DNA from: Lachnospiraceae bacterium
GTDB taxonomy: Bacteria > Bacillota > Clostridia > Lachnospirales > Lachnospiraceae
Assembly (NCBI GenBank): GCA_017453065.1
Contig: JAFTKW010000015.1
Location: 248,001-312,000, forward strand
Reading direction: 5' to 3'
DNA length: 64,000 nt
In this document: positions 8,270-16,839 of the stretch, piece by piece
How positions within the stretch are numbered: position 1 is the stretch's first letter
How the letters are laid out: each line of letters begins with the position of its first letter
Notes under the pieces: generated by a model
Told to the model about the DNA's origin: nothing
Databases searched by the model: none
The model's input: only the letters and a program-made list of their open reading frames with translations
Program-made: the position numbers and the translations under genes

Positions 8270-10415
8270 AAAAATAAGAGCATTTCTATACAGAGTGATT
8301 GCAGTGGGGGCGCTATTCGTATTTATCGCATCCTCTCTTATGGGCAGAGAAGCGCTTGTGAATTTTGCAAAAGAAGGAATTGGCACTTTGCAGGGAGAGG
8401 TTTACTACTTAACAGAATTCAGAGAGTATATCAGTTACCTCTATCAGCAAGGCATGCTGGCATATGCTGGTGTGGGAGATGACCAGGGCCTCGCAATGAA
8501 GACGTTAAGTGCGAAGGAAATTCAAAATCAAATAAAGCAATCATTTCAGGACGAGCTACTCGAACAAAAGGATGATATTTTGTACTACGTGCAGTATGCT
8601 GGTGTCCCTTCGGCTAGTATCTCCAACATTGCGTATCCGATTTTTTCGGAGCAGGATGGACACCTTCTTTTGCCTGAGGATGTGCAACTATGTTGCTATT
8701 GGGATGGAGAGAAGAATGATTTAAGTTTCTTCTATGGTGGAAAGTACTTGCAGGAGTCTTATTTGAATGCAAAGAGTTACGGCGTATTCCAGTACAAGCC
8801 GATTGTCAATCTTGCTGAAAAAACGCAACTGGTTTTTGCAATTGATAAAGATCAGGAATACCAATCCCCTATGATGAGGGATTGGAGTAGACAGGCAGAA
8901 TACTACCGCGCTCAGCTTATAGTGATTCTTTCTAGTGGAGCGTTGTTTGTTATTTTTGGACTACTAAGTTTGATTAGTATTCGATATGGAAAAGCAGCAA
9001 AAACAGAGTATGCCAGTGTTTCAAAGAAGATTTGGCTTGAAGTAAAAGTTCTTCTGGCGTTGGCAATGGTGTTTGTCTGGTATATCAATCGTCTGGGATT
9101 TGTTTTGGCACCTCTGTATGAAAGAGCCAGCCTTACGCTTTATATGTGGCTATACTTTCCAATAGGCTGCGTAGTTTATTTGTTGTGGATAGATTTGCAA
9201 TTTGGAAAGGCGCAGGTTTTCCTGAATTCGATTTTGGTTAAATTTGTCCTTAACATTAGAGAGTATGTTCGCAGTCTGTCCTGGCAGCGAAAAGTGCTAA
9301 ATCTGTTTTGGATTACATTGATAAGCGGGCTGGGCTTACTGATATATTCTCTTTTCATGTATGCTGTGGCAATAGAGTTAGATGGTGCTTATTATACAGG
9401 GGCAAGAATGCATGCAGAGATGTCCTTTATGGTTGCTTGTTTTGCGGCGATTGTGGGTGTGATTTTGCTACTTGGTTCCATACGCATGCATAAGTTTGCA
9501 AAGGATTGCAATGCCATTACAACCAAAATCGCGGAACTGAAAAATGGGGAAACCTCAGCTCCGCTTAAGTTACATAAACGTTCTACACTGTCGCAGACAG
9601 CAAATGATTTGAATGAGCTGGAAAATGGAATTGAGGCAGCAGTAGAACAGCGAAATCGCTCAAACAAAATGCGTGTGGAACTTATTACCAATGTTTCTCA
9701 TGATTTGAAGACTCCGCTCACATCTATCATTAATTATGCAGATCTATTGTGTGAAGAGGAACTGCCAGAACCTGCTAGCGAGTATGCCAAGGCTTTAAGT
9801 GCCAAGGCTTATCGACTCAAAAACATGGTGCAGGACGTCTTTGACCTTTCCAAGGCCACCACGGGAAATCTTCCGGTGGAAAAACAGAGACTGGACTTGG
9901 TGAAACTGATTAGACAGACCTTGGCGGATATGGATGAAAAAATATCAGAGAGCTCTTTGAGTTTTAAACTTGCTATCTCAGAAGAGCCCTTGATGATTGA
10001 AGCTGACGGGGATAAGTTATACCGCGTTTTTCAAAATTTATTTGTAAATGCTTTGCAGTACTCCTTGGATTACTCCAGAGTACATATTCAACTTTCTACG
10101 CAGGATGGCTTTGCTGTGGCAAAGGTTAAAAACACTTCGAAAGGTGAACTTGACTTCGACACGTCAGAAATCATAGAGCGCTTTGTGAGATCAGATGCTT
10201 CTCGAACAACTGAGGGCAGTGGTCTTGGACTTTCTATTGTCCAAAGTTTTACAGAATCCTGTGACGGAACCTTTACGATTGAAACTGATGCGGATATGTT
10301 TACCGCTTGTGTACGCTTTCCGCTCTCACAGGAGACTAAGATATGCGAACCAGTAGAAACTATACTTTCAGAAGAAGTCAAACTTCCAGAAGAAACTTCA
10401 GAACAGACAAAATAA
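8244..10415 (+). CDS. Membrane sensor histidine kinase
   Basis: The protein has about 723 residues. There is an N-terminal membrane segment, an extracytoplasmic domain of about 180 residues, then four or more membrane segments (about 228-245, 270-290, 300-320, 350-420). After these come a linker, a HisKA helix with H486 (TNVSHDLKTPLTS) and an HATPase domain (N box FQNLFVNALQYS, G box GSGLGLSIV). The start is uncertain: TTG at 8244 sits only 1 nt after GTGGGGA, and TTG at 8256 is the alternative. The signal is unknown. The extra membrane helices between sensor and kinase core are more than usual for this class. Confidence 0.88.
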   Translation: MDTNLKTSKKIRAFLYRVIAVGALFVFIASSLMGREALVNFAKEGIGTLQGEVYYLTEFREYISYLYQQGMLAYAGVGDDQGLAMKTLSAKEIQNQIKQSFQDELLEQKDDILYYVQYAGVPSASISNIAYPIFSEQDGHLLLPEDVQLCCYWDGEKNDLSFFYGGKYLQESYLNAKSYGVFQYKPIVNLAEKTQLVFAIDKDQEYQSPMMRDWSRQAEYYRAQLIVILSSGALFVIFGLLSLISIRYGKAAKTEYASVSKKIWLEVKVLLALAMVFVWYINRLGFVLAPLYERASLTLYMWLYFPIGCVVYLLWIDLQFGKAQVFLNSILVKFVLNIREYVRSLSWQRKVLNLFWITLISGLGLLIYSLFMYAVAIELDGAYYTGARMHAEMSFMVACFAAIVGVILLLGSIRMHKFAKDCNAITTKIAELKNGETSAPLKLHKRSTLSQTANDLNELENGIEAAVEQRNRSNKMRVELITNVSHDLKTPLTSIINYADLLCEEELPEPASEYAKALSAKAYRLKNMVQDVFDLSKATTGNLPVEKQRLDLVKLIRQTLADMDEKISESSLSFKLAISEEPLMIEADGDKLYRVFQNLFVNALQYSLDYSRVHIQLSTQDGFAVAKVKNTSKGELDFDTSEIIERFVRSDASRTTEGSGLGLSIVQSFTESCDGTFTIETDADMFTACVRFPLSQETKICEPVETILSEEVKLPEETSEQTK

Positions 10416-12106
10416 ATCTTTTTTCAGAATCTGTACTTGTGATTCTGGTATCTATCGTAACTTTTTTCTTGCAGGCGATATCTTTCGCTACTACTTGGAG
10501 TGGATCTAAGGTTTATTTGGAGGGGGTATTTCCTTATGCCGCTCTCCTGTTCGCCTTAGCAATTCAAGCAACGGCTTACTTCATAAGCAATTCCTTGCGA
10601 ACCCGCATTACCCCACTTAGGGTGATTGCAATGGTGGTGGCTCTGTGTTGCTCTACATACTATTCTTACATCGGAATCTACAATTCCGTAAATTCTCCCA
10701 CCAGTTATCTACAGGAAAATTACATGCGCATTTCGGATGAATTGACACGCATCCATGATACCACTTTGGAAAACAGTCTTTCAGAGGTGCGACTTTGCAT
10801 AGGGGATACTTATGCAAAGATTCATGCAGAGTATAGGGCGCTAATGGACACTCAGGCTAATATAGATGCTTGCCTGGAGGAACTGGCGGATATCGATACG
10901 AATTATTCTGGCGGACTTCGAGCACCAAAGCAATCCTCCTATGAGACATACGAAGAATATGCAGCAGCCTATCAGGCTTATATTGAAGCTAAGTCTGCGG
11001 GCTCAAAAACGGAGAAAGAACTTGCTCGCGCGGGTATTTTGTCTTCCTATGGCTTTGAAGATGTGGCGGCTTTAAATCAGGCCAAAATTGAAGTGGCGGC
11101 GGATATCACTGCTATGTATGCAGCGCTTGGCGTTTCACAGGAGTCAGAGGTGGATTTACAGACTTATTTGAGTACACTTTATTTGGAACTATCTTCAGCA
11201 GTGGACGCAGTAGCCTTGGGACAACCCATGGGCGAAGATTCTTTGAAAAAACTTACTAGCCTCCTGCAGGCGACTATATCATATGGCGATACGGAATATG
11301 ATTTGGCCTCCATTACCAATGCTCTTAGCCTGAGTAGTAAATCAGCAAAACTGACTGCGATTGCAGACTATCAGACTTTGGTTGATGCCTTGCCAGAAAA
11401 GATGGTTACCACAGGAAACCTGATGACTCTAAAAAGCAACATGGATTCTCAGATTGTGACGGCTATCATTAGTTTGAATTCTGTGTTGTCTGAAGACCAG
11501 CAGTTGAATCCTTCTGAGAGTCGTTTCCAGATAATGGATCTCTATTTAATACCAGTACAGGCGCTTATCGGTGAGGATACCAAAACAACAGCCTTCTTTT
11601 GCTTGGGTGTGGCCGGGCTTATCGATGGACTTTCTGTTCTTTTTGCTGTAGCAATTCGCAAAAAGAAACCAGTCTGGAAGAGACACTTCCTGATATCCAC
11701 GAATCCGGAGGACTATTTACCACAGATATGCGCTACATTGCCAACCTGGAACGGAAACGGCGATTTGTCAACGCAGTCGCTGGCGGAATTTCTGGCGTGG
11801 TTTGGACCAAGTCCAGAAACAGAACAGGATGGATATATGATGCAGGCAAGCATGCAGAATTTGGAGGGCTTCTATCCACTGGTAGCACTGCTTTGCCAAA
11901 TTAATCTTGCAAAAGTAATTCCAGCAGGTTTATTTGAAAATGAAACAGAGACGGTTTTGCTCAGAGCAAAATTTGTCTTCTGGGCAAATACCCTGATTTA
12001 TGAGGAGAACATAGAAAGGGAGCGCGCATGTTTTGGTATAGAAACTGGTGATGAAATCATTTCGGCTACCCAAGTTGATGTTGAGAGTCAGGAGGTGATT
12101 GCATGA
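10343..12106 (+). CDS. Membrane protein with long coiled-coil domain, unknown function
   Basis: The protein has 587 residues. Three or four N-terminal membrane segments lie within residues 20-115. A largely helical, Ala/Glu-rich region of about 280 residues follows, probably extracytoplasmic coiled coil. Another membrane segment lies near residues 412-432, followed by a cytoplasmic tail of about 150 residues. The start overlaps the kinase gene by 73 bp, but CAGGAG lies 8-9 nt upstream of the ATG, so the overlap is probably real. No family was recognised. Its position suggests a partner or target of the kinase. The next gene overlaps it as ATGA. Confidence 0.75.
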   Translation: MRTSRNYTFRRSQTSRRNFRTDKINLFSESVLVILVSIVTFFLQAISFATTWSGSKVYLEGVFPYAALLFALAIQATAYFISNSLRTRITPLRVIAMVVALCCSTYYSYIGIYNSVNSPTSYLQENYMRISDELTRIHDTTLENSLSEVRLCIGDTYAKIHAEYRALMDTQANIDACLEELADIDTNYSGGLRAPKQSSYETYEEYAAAYQAYIEAKSAGSKTEKELARAGILSSYGFEDVAALNQAKIEVAADITAMYAALGVSQESEVDLQTYLSTLYLELSSAVDAVALGQPMGEDSLKKLTSLLQATISYGDTEYDLASITNALSLSSKSAKLTAIADYQTLVDALPEKMVTTGNLMTLKSNMDSQIVTAIISLNSVLSEDQQLNPSESRFQIMDLYLIPVQALIGEDTKTTAFFCLGVAGLIDGLSVLFAVAIRKKKPVWKRHFLISTNPEDYLPQICATLPTWNGNGDLSTQSLAEFLAWFGPSPETEQDGYMMQASMQNLEGFYPLVALLCQINLAKVIPAGLFENETETVLLRAKFVFWANTLIYEENIERERACFGIETGDEIISATQVDVESQEVIA

Positions 12107-12729
12107 AGGGATTGATTTTTCCATGTTTGGTAGTGGCTGCGCTGTTCTATCATGCATTGGTTCAAGGGGTTATAAAGAAAGGAAAAATCAGAGAGGGATA
12201 TAGTGCACTTTGGATTTGCGACTTACTACTTTCTATTTTTGGAGCAGCACTTACGCTGTATATATATCGAGTGACAATCATGCCGCTTTTAACCTTACGT
12301 ACATTGTTCTTTTTGATGGCGTTTTTGTTAGTGACTACTCTCATATTGATTCTTGGTCCTTCTGGACTAAAAGTGATGGGAGTAAGAGCAGAACTATCTG
12401 AAGAAGAGAAGATTCGTGCGGAATACCGGTTTAATGATACTTTGGAAATTGTCAGGAACCTGCTTTTGCTGATGCTGTCAATAATTCCTTCCTTCTTTTC
12501 ACTGGCTGAGAAGGTTCCTGAATATTTCACTTTCCTTGCAGTATTTAGTGAAGGGGAACTGTGCAGTGTGTTTTGCTTAACCACTTTCTTGTTGCTGCTT
12601 GCTATTTGCCTGCGGCAGACGATTTTTTGGCTAAGAAATATTACCTATTCGTCTATAGAGACAGAGTGGGGACTGCTGAAAATGGAGCAGGCTAGAACCT
12701 ACTATAAGCGTAGGAATTTGAGGATATAA
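12103..12729 (+). CDS. Small multi-pass membrane protein, unknown function
   Basis: The protein has 208 residues with about five hydrophobic segments (near 5-18, 33-58, 63-85, 118-135, 150-175) and a basic C-terminus (YYKRRNLRI). No motif was recognised. It is translationally coupled to the preceding gene by an ATGA overlap and ends the operon just before a terminator. With its neighbour it probably forms a membrane complex linked to the two-component system. This is an inference from context only. Confidence 0.72.
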   Translation: MKGLIFPCLVVAALFYHALVQGVIKKGKIREGYSALWICDLLLSIFGAALTLYIYRVTIMPLLTLRTLFFLMAFLLVTTLILILGPSGLKVMGVRAELSEEEKIRAEYRFNDTLEIVRNLLLLMLSIIPSFFSLAEKVPEYFTFLAVFSEGELCSVFCLTTFLLLLAICLRQTIFWLRNITYSSIETEWGLLKMEQARTYYKRRNLRI

Positions 12730-12730
12730 T

Positions 12731-12778
12731 AAAAAGCGTATACAAGGACAAAAGAATTGTCTTTGTGTACGCTTTTTT
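12731..12778. terminator. Bidirectional terminator
   Basis: A long stem AAAAAGCGTA...TACGCTTTTT with an inner GGACAA/TTGTC arm is flanked by A and T runs on its two sides. It can serve both the membrane-protein operon and the convergent XRE gene. Confidence 0.88.
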
Positions 12779-12780
12779 TG

Positions 12781-13101
12781 CTACAGTACTCGGATTATTC
12801 GTAAAATACGTTCTTTTGTTTCTAAATCACATTCTGCGACAGCTCTTGCTATTTCATTCTCAAGTGCCAACGAAATATTTTCATACTGTTGAGATAATAG
12901 AAAGTCAATCGAAGTGTTGAGTGAATTAGCGATGGCTAAAAGAACGTTTAAACTGACCTTCGTGTGGTTGTTTTCTATATTGGAAATATGAGATGTATTA
13001 CAACTAACCATTTCCGCCAAATTGTCCTGTGTTAAACCTTGTTTCTGGCGGACTTCTTTAATTTTTTGCCCTAATTTAGCGTAATCGATTTCCTGCTGCA
13101 A
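12781..13101 (-). CDS. XRE-family transcriptional regulator
   Basis: The protein has 106 residues. The N-terminal helix-turn-helix covers about residues 8-62 (LGQKIKEVRQKQGLTQDNLAEMV; HISNIENNHTKVSLNVLLAIANSL), typical of the Cro/CI type. A short tail of about 40 residues may dimerise. No partner toxin or enzyme overlaps it. It is divergent from the GtrII-like gene, and a palindrome lies between the two starts (see 13148-13190), so repression of that promoter is plausible. Confidence 0.88.
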   Translation of the reverse strand: MQQEIDYAKLGQKIKEVRQKQGLTQDNLAEMVSCNTSHISNIENNHTKVSLNVLLAIANSLNTSIDFLLSQQYENISLALENEIARAVAECDLETKERILRIIRVL

Positions 13102-13147
13102 TCAAATGTACCTCTTTCTTGTCTATATAAATACTTTTATGCCCTAA

Positions 13148-13190
13148 TTGTATTATTGACCGTTGTATGTTAGAATAACTTACATAAGTT
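13148..13190 (+). promoter_or_regulatory. Promoter with adjacent palindromic operator
   Basis: TTGTAT (13148-13153) and TAGAAT (13171-13176) are separated by 17 bp. A perfect dyad AACTTA-CA-TAAGTT (13177-13190) begins directly after the -10, where a repressor would block initiation. The XRE gene next door is the natural candidate. The site is upstream of the gene at 13229. Confidence 0.55.
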
Positions 13191-13228
13191 AAAAATACTC
13201 ATATAGACAAATTCTCAGGGAGTGTAAC

Positions 13229-14782
13229 ATGCTCAAGTATATAGAACAAAAGAAAGTTGAATGGTGGAAGGAAAAGGATGTATTGATTGCGGGAACAATT
13301 GTCGGAATTCTTGCGCACATATATATGATGACCAACAAATTGCCCAACATAGACGATTATATATCAATATTTCATTATGGAAGCGGATATGCATCAGGAA
13401 GGTGGCTTCTTGCGTTGATTGGCAATTCTTTGTTTAGAATAGATGGAACCTACAGCATGCCTTTTTTTAATGGTGTCGTTTTTGTCCTAATGTTATCACT
13501 AGCCATTATGATATTTCTTAAACCGTTTCGTTTTAAAAGCCGATGGGTTAAGAGGATTTTAGCAGGACTCTTTTTGTCTTTTCCTACAGTAACGGCGACA
13601 ATGGGATTTATGTTTACCGCTCCTTTTTATGGAGTAGCAGTATTGTTTATGGCAATCGCATTTTATATTTTAGTTAGTTATAAGTATGGGTTTTTGCTTT
13701 CCATATTTTTGGTATGCCTTTCATTAGGGATTTACCAGGCTTATTGGGGACTTATTGCTGGCTTCCTATTATTGTATTTGATGTTGCTATGCATGGATGA
13801 GGAGAGTAAAGAACTTGAAATTGTTGTATTGGCTATAAAAAGTTTTGTGACACTTCTTTTTGGAGTGGTTCTCTATTTGATAGTCAACAATATTATGCTG
13901 GGTATTCAAGGAATTAATATGTCAGAGTATCAAGGCCTTTCGGAAATGGGGCAGTTTGAGTTGTCTAGGATACCAGAGATACTTAAGATGGCTTATGGTT
14001 GGTTTTTTGGTTTTACAACGGAAAATTATCTGCATATTACATGGTATCCGTATGTGAGGGTGGTAATAGCAATAGGCTATGTGCTCACGGCAATGTTCGG
14101 TGTGCAGGCACTTATACATAATCGCAAACGAGCATTTAAAAGTATTGCGTTGACAGTTTTTGTTGCTGTATTTCCACTGGCAGTAAATTCTATCTACATC
14201 ATGTGTAATAACGGTTCTTTTGTTCATACACTCATGTGTTATTCAGTTGTGTTGGTATTTTTCATCCCATTTATATTTATCGATGGGTTCAAAAATGGGA
14301 AATTGGGGAAGAGTGTTGCATCTGGTGCGCGATACGGATATTTGTTTGCTGTTTTTATAGTTATAATTTTTTACATTCGTTTTGCAAATATATACTATTT
14401 AAATTTAGAATTGGCTTTTTATGAAACTTCGCATTTTATGGAGACTTTGTCTACTAGAATTCAAGATGCAGACAATTATTCTACGGACAAGCCTATTTGT
14501 TTTTACGGTGCCTATGGAGAATCTGTTAACCGAAACATATGGGAACTTAGAATGGTAAATAATATGACTGGCACGGTAGATGTTGGCAATGTGATAAATG
14601 CTCCTCTTATGAGACAAGCTTATTCCAGAGTATATTTGGGTAATACATTCTACGAATTAGGTGACATGTCAATCATAGACAAATATGAACAGCAGATAAA
14701 AGAAATGCCATCTTATCCAGATGATGGATCTATTGTGGTAATGGAAGATGTAGTTATTGTTAAGTTCTCGGATGTGGATTAA
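13229..14782 (+). CDS. GtrII-like membrane glucosyltransferase
   Basis: This 517-residue protein is strongly hydrophobic with about ten to twelve membrane segments. The early loop PNIDDYISIF and the following SGRWLLALI resemble the GtrII/GtrI-type glucosyltransferase family, which adds lipid-linked glucose to surface glycans on the outer face of the membrane. The C-terminal 130 residues appear extracytoplasmic. No other glycan gene is adjacent here; a GtrA flippase-type gene lies 17 kb away at 31559. The start follows CAGGGAG and a terminator follows the stop. Confidence 0.72.
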   Translation: MLKYIEQKKVEWWKEKDVLIAGTIVGILAHIYMMTNKLPNIDDYISIFHYGSGYASGRWLLALIGNSLFRIDGTYSMPFFNGVVFVLMLSLAIMIFLKPFRFKSRWVKRILAGLFLSFPTVTATMGFMFTAPFYGVAVLFMAIAFYILVSYKYGFLLSIFLVCLSLGIYQAYWGLIAGFLLLYLMLLCMDEESKELEIVVLAIKSFVTLLFGVVLYLIVNNIMLGIQGINMSEYQGLSEMGQFELSRIPEILKMAYGWFFGFTTENYLHITWYPYVRVVIAIGYVLTAMFGVQALIHNRKRAFKSIALTVFVAVFPLAVNSIYIMCNNGSFVHTLMCYSVVLVFFIPFIFIDGFKNGKLGKSVASGARYGYLFAVFIVIIFYIRFANIYYLNLELAFYETSHFMETLSTRIQDADNYSTDKPICFYGAYGESVNRNIWELRMVNNMTGTVDVGNVINAPLMRQAYSRVYLGNTFYELGDMSIIDKYEQQIKEMPSYPDDGSIVVMEDVVIVKFSDVD

Positions 14783-14788
14783 GCGAAA

Positions 14789-14815
14789 AAATGGCGGGAT
14801 GATACCCGCCATTTT
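14789..14815 (+). terminator. Terminator after GtrII-like gene
   Basis: The stem AAATGGCGGG/CCCGCCATTT has a six-base loop and is followed by TGTGTT. Confidence 0.82.
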
Positions 14816-14831
14816 GTGTTAGCATTTTATT

Positions 14832-14981
14832 ATTCAAAAGCAGAAATATACGACATATACTCGTCTGCTTTGGTGATCCAATTGTCGGATTCGGTAACAA
14901 TGACATCTTCTTTGTCCCCACTTACCTCTATTTGTTGACAGACCCGATATAACATGGGATATGGGAATGGATAGAGGGGAA
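14832..14981 (-). pseudogene. Possible 3' remnant of a degraded gene
   Basis: On the minus strand a start-less open frame ends ...CQQIEVSGDKEDVIVTES then a Trp-Ile-Thr-Lys stretch and SAFE plus stop. The last 40 or so residues look protein-like. There is no start codon with a ribosome binding site. The upstream part runs into a hairpin that looks like the terminator of the small coiled-coil gene. It may be a truncated gene end or chance. Confidence 0.25.
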
Positions 14982-15051
14982 ATGAAAAGGCGCAAAGTCT
15001 TAATAATTCAATAAAGACTTTACACCTTAATTTATATTGGTAATTATTCAG

Positions 15052-15312
15052 TTATGCGGAATGTACATTCTTATCTTCTTTGTGTTTATCTAAAATGGCG
15101 TGAACTCTTTCGACTTCATCAAGAATAAGTTCGTCCATTGCTTTCAATTCAGCAACGGATTTCTTTAACTGTCTGTCAAGATTGGCAATCGAATTTTCAT
15201 TGGAAGTCACTTTGCCATCTAAGGAAGTCACTTTGCCATCTAAGGAAGTTACTTTGCTTTCTACAGAAGATACTTTTTCGAGTAATAATTCCAGAATTTC
15301 TCTATCAGACAT
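15052..15312 (-). CDS. Small heptad-repeat coiled-coil protein
   Basis: The protein has 86 residues and begins MSDREILELLLEKV. It contains a tandem seven-residue repeat (SKVTSLDG/KVTSLDG/KVTSNEN), which is a perfect heptad, encoded by 21-bp DNA repeats. Predicted as one coiled coil throughout. An in-frame ATG at 15339 exists, but GAAAGGATG lies before the chosen start. Similar short self-repeating coiled-coil proteins are common in Lachnospiraceae without assigned function. The repeat number may vary by slippage. Confidence 0.7.
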   Translation of the reverse strand: MSDREILELLLEKVSSVESKVTSLDGKVTSLDGKVTSNENSIANLDRQLKKSVAELKAMDELILDEVERVHAILDKHKEDKNVHSA

Positions 15313-15337
15313 GTTTGCATCATCCTTTCGTATTTGC

Positions 15338-15367
15338 ATTATAGCATTAGTGGTTTCAAGGTGTAAA
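15338..15367 (-). promoter_or_regulatory. Promoter of the coiled-coil gene
   Basis: On the minus strand TTTACA and TATAAT are separated by 18 bp, 26 bases upstream of the chosen start codon. The -35 lies inside the right inverted repeat. Confidence 0.6.
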
Positions 15368-15561
15368 GCCTTTATTCAATTGTCAAGGTTCATTTTTGAT
15401 AGGGGGATTCATGAAAAAGTAAGAAATGAAAATATAAAAGAAAAACAGAAAAAATATTTAATTAGTAAGCTGTGAATACGGCATTGATTATGAGAATAAT
15501 ATAACGTTTTGCATACGTGAAATCAAGAATTAGTTCATCTGGATTTGTGATTGATTAAGAA

Positions 15562-15582
15562 AAGCGGGGAAATACCCCGCTT
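15562..15582 (-). terminator. Terminator of the small gene at 15585
   Basis: The stem AAGCGGGG/CCCCGCTT has a five-base loop. On the minus strand it is followed by TTCTTAATC. It lies three bases after the stop codon. Confidence 0.7.
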
Positions 15583-15584
15583 AT

Positions 15585-15818
15585 TTATACATAGCTTTTT
15601 ATGATCTCCGCAACCTCAATATCGCCGCTCACCACAGGATATTCTAATTCTGTATTCTGATACTTCTGTGGATTTTGATAGATATCTTCTACGACAGCTT
15701 TTTTGCTCATTACTCTTTTGTAAACGCCACTGCGGTTGTTTGCGTCAAATATGATATGTTGTCCCAAGTACATAGGTCTTTCAGTCACTACATGGTAGCC
15801 ATAAAATATCTCTGCCAT
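15585..15818 (-). CDS. Small conserved-type protein, unknown function
   Basis: The 77-residue product begins MAEIFYGYHVVTERPMYLGQ. The start was chosen because GGAGGGAATAATA precedes this ATG; a longer frame upstream to 15911 lacks such a site. It has no membrane segment or signal peptide. The sequence recalls the N-terminal part of proteins annotated with DUF2441, but the match is from memory and weak. Its own terminator follows. Confidence 0.55.
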   Translation of the reverse strand: MAEIFYGYHVVTERPMYLGQHIIFDANNRSGVYKRVMSKKAVVEDIYQNPQKYQNTELEYPVVSGDIEVAEIIKSYV

Positions 15819-15932
15819 TATTATTCCCTCCAGTAAATCGGTGTTTGCTATCATCTTAACATTCAATTGAGAAAAGGGCGACCTCGTTCTTTTTTTGAAA
15901 TGAAGTTGCACCTGCGACTATGTTGCAGGATT

Positions 15933-15964
15933 CCCTTGAGCCAAGGGGCAAAAAGCCTTATAAT
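15933..15964 (+). promoter_or_regulatory. Promoter with dyad over -35, start of the accessory array
   Basis: TTGAGC (15936-15941) and TATAAT (15959-15964) have a 17-bp spacer. The -35 lies inside a perfect palindrome CCCTTG-AGC-CAAGGG (15933-15947). A second dyad CCTGC/GCAGG lies just upstream (15911-15929). The site is 36 bp before the gene at 16000 and is the clearest promoter for the long co-directional array that follows. Confidence 0.6.
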
Positions 15965-15999
15965 AAAAAGCATAAAATCATCTATCGGGGAGGATAAAG

Positions 16000-16329
16000 A
16001 TGGCTAAATTAGAATGTTCAGTTAGAGGGGATTTTACTCTGGTTAAGGAGCGTATTAAAAATGGCATATTGGAGGGCAGTATGTCAGCTACATTGGAGGA
16101 CATCAGTTATTTTAGCAGTGGGGATGCTAAGTGCTGTGTTATGGTATTTGAACGCTATAGTTATGCAGGGGGCAATCGTGTAAGTCTGACAGTGACCCTG
16201 TTTCAAAATGGAACAGAGGAGATTCGGGTTTCGGGAATCACCTCTGGTGGAAGTCAAGCTATGTTCTTCAAGGTGAATACCTGGGGAGAGGAAGCATTCC
16301 TGGATAAATTGAGTGAGATTTTACGATAA
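16000..16329 (+). CDS. DUF6054-like small protein
   Basis: The protein has 109 residues and is predicted soluble, with alternating beta strands (SATLEDISYF, CCVMVFERYS, RVSLTVTLFQN, EIRVSGITSGGSQAMFF). The pattern VFERYSYAGGNRVSL and SGGSQAMFFKVNTWGE resembles the family I recall as DUF6054, of unknown function and common in Lachnospiraceae. The start follows CGGGGAGGATAAAG. It is the first gene of the array, 21 bp before a GNAT gene. Confidence 0.6.
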   Translation: MAKLECSVRGDFTLVKERIKNGILEGSMSATLEDISYFSSGDAKCCVMVFERYSYAGGNRVSLTVTLFQNGTEEIRVSGITSGGSQAMFFKVNTWGEEAFLDKLSEILR

Positions 16330-16350
16330 AGAATATCGGGGAGAAAGCCT

Positions 16351-16818
16351 ATGAGAATACAGTTAAAAAGAGCAACCCTCAAAGATGCAGACTTGATTTG
16401 GCACATGCAGGTGGACGCTTTTGCAGATATGCTTGCGTGGTATCAGGATTTTGATACCAGCCCTGGCAATGAGCCATTTGATAAGGTAATAATGAGGCTG
16501 AATCAGTCATTTACTTATTTTTATCTGATATACGCAGAGGAACAAGTTGTTGGTGCCATCCGCGTGGTAGACAAAAAGGAGCCAGGCAAGAACAAGAGAA
16601 TTTCGCCCATTTTTGTAAAGAAGGAATATCGAGGCTTGGGGATTGCACAACAGGCAATCGCAGAGGCTGAGCGTATACATGGAAGTGAAGATTGGGAACT
16701 GGATACCATCTTGCAGGAAAAAGGAAACTGCTATCTTTATGAGAAGATGGGTTACAAGGCGACAGGGAAAACCGAAGAAATTAACCAACGTTTGACGCTG
16801 GTGTTTTATGAGAAGTAA
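16351..16818 (+). CDS. GNAT N-acetyltransferase
   Basis: The protein has 155 residues. The acetyl-CoA pyrophosphate loop is in the segment FVKKEYRGLGIAQQAIAEAE (about 90-109), followed by the motif B segment NCYLYEKMGYKATGK. It probably acetylates a small-molecule amine; the substrate is unknown. The start follows GGGGAG, 21 bp after the preceding gene. Confidence 0.88.
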   Translation: MRIQLKRATLKDADLIWHMQVDAFADMLAWYQDFDTSPGNEPFDKVIMRLNQSFTYFYLIYAEEQVVGAIRVVDKKEPGKNKRISPIFVKKEYRGLGIAQQAIAEAERIHGSEDWELDTILQEKGNCYLYEKMGYKATGKTEEINQRLTLVFYEK

Positions 16819-16839
16819 CAGAAGATTGGGAGGTAACCT

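Larger units (their letters stand above)
14999..15387. repeat. 30-bp inverted repeats flanking a small gene
   Basis: The segment AAGGTGTAAAGCCTTTATTC and ten further bases at 15358-15387 match the reverse complement of 14999-15028 at 26 of 30 positions. The repeats enclose only the 86-residue coiled-coil gene. The right copy carries the gene's -35 element. The left copy forms a stem AAGTCTT...AAGACTT after the stop. The structure resembles a small terminal-inverted-repeat cassette. No target duplication was identified by eye. Confidence 0.6.

Noticed and set aside
15001..15054. Stop-codon read-through extension of the coiled-coil gene into the 14.83-15.05 kb frame
   Set aside because: The frame is continuous past the TAA, but the intervening DNA forms the terminator-like stem of the gene. 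Chance is the simpler explanation.
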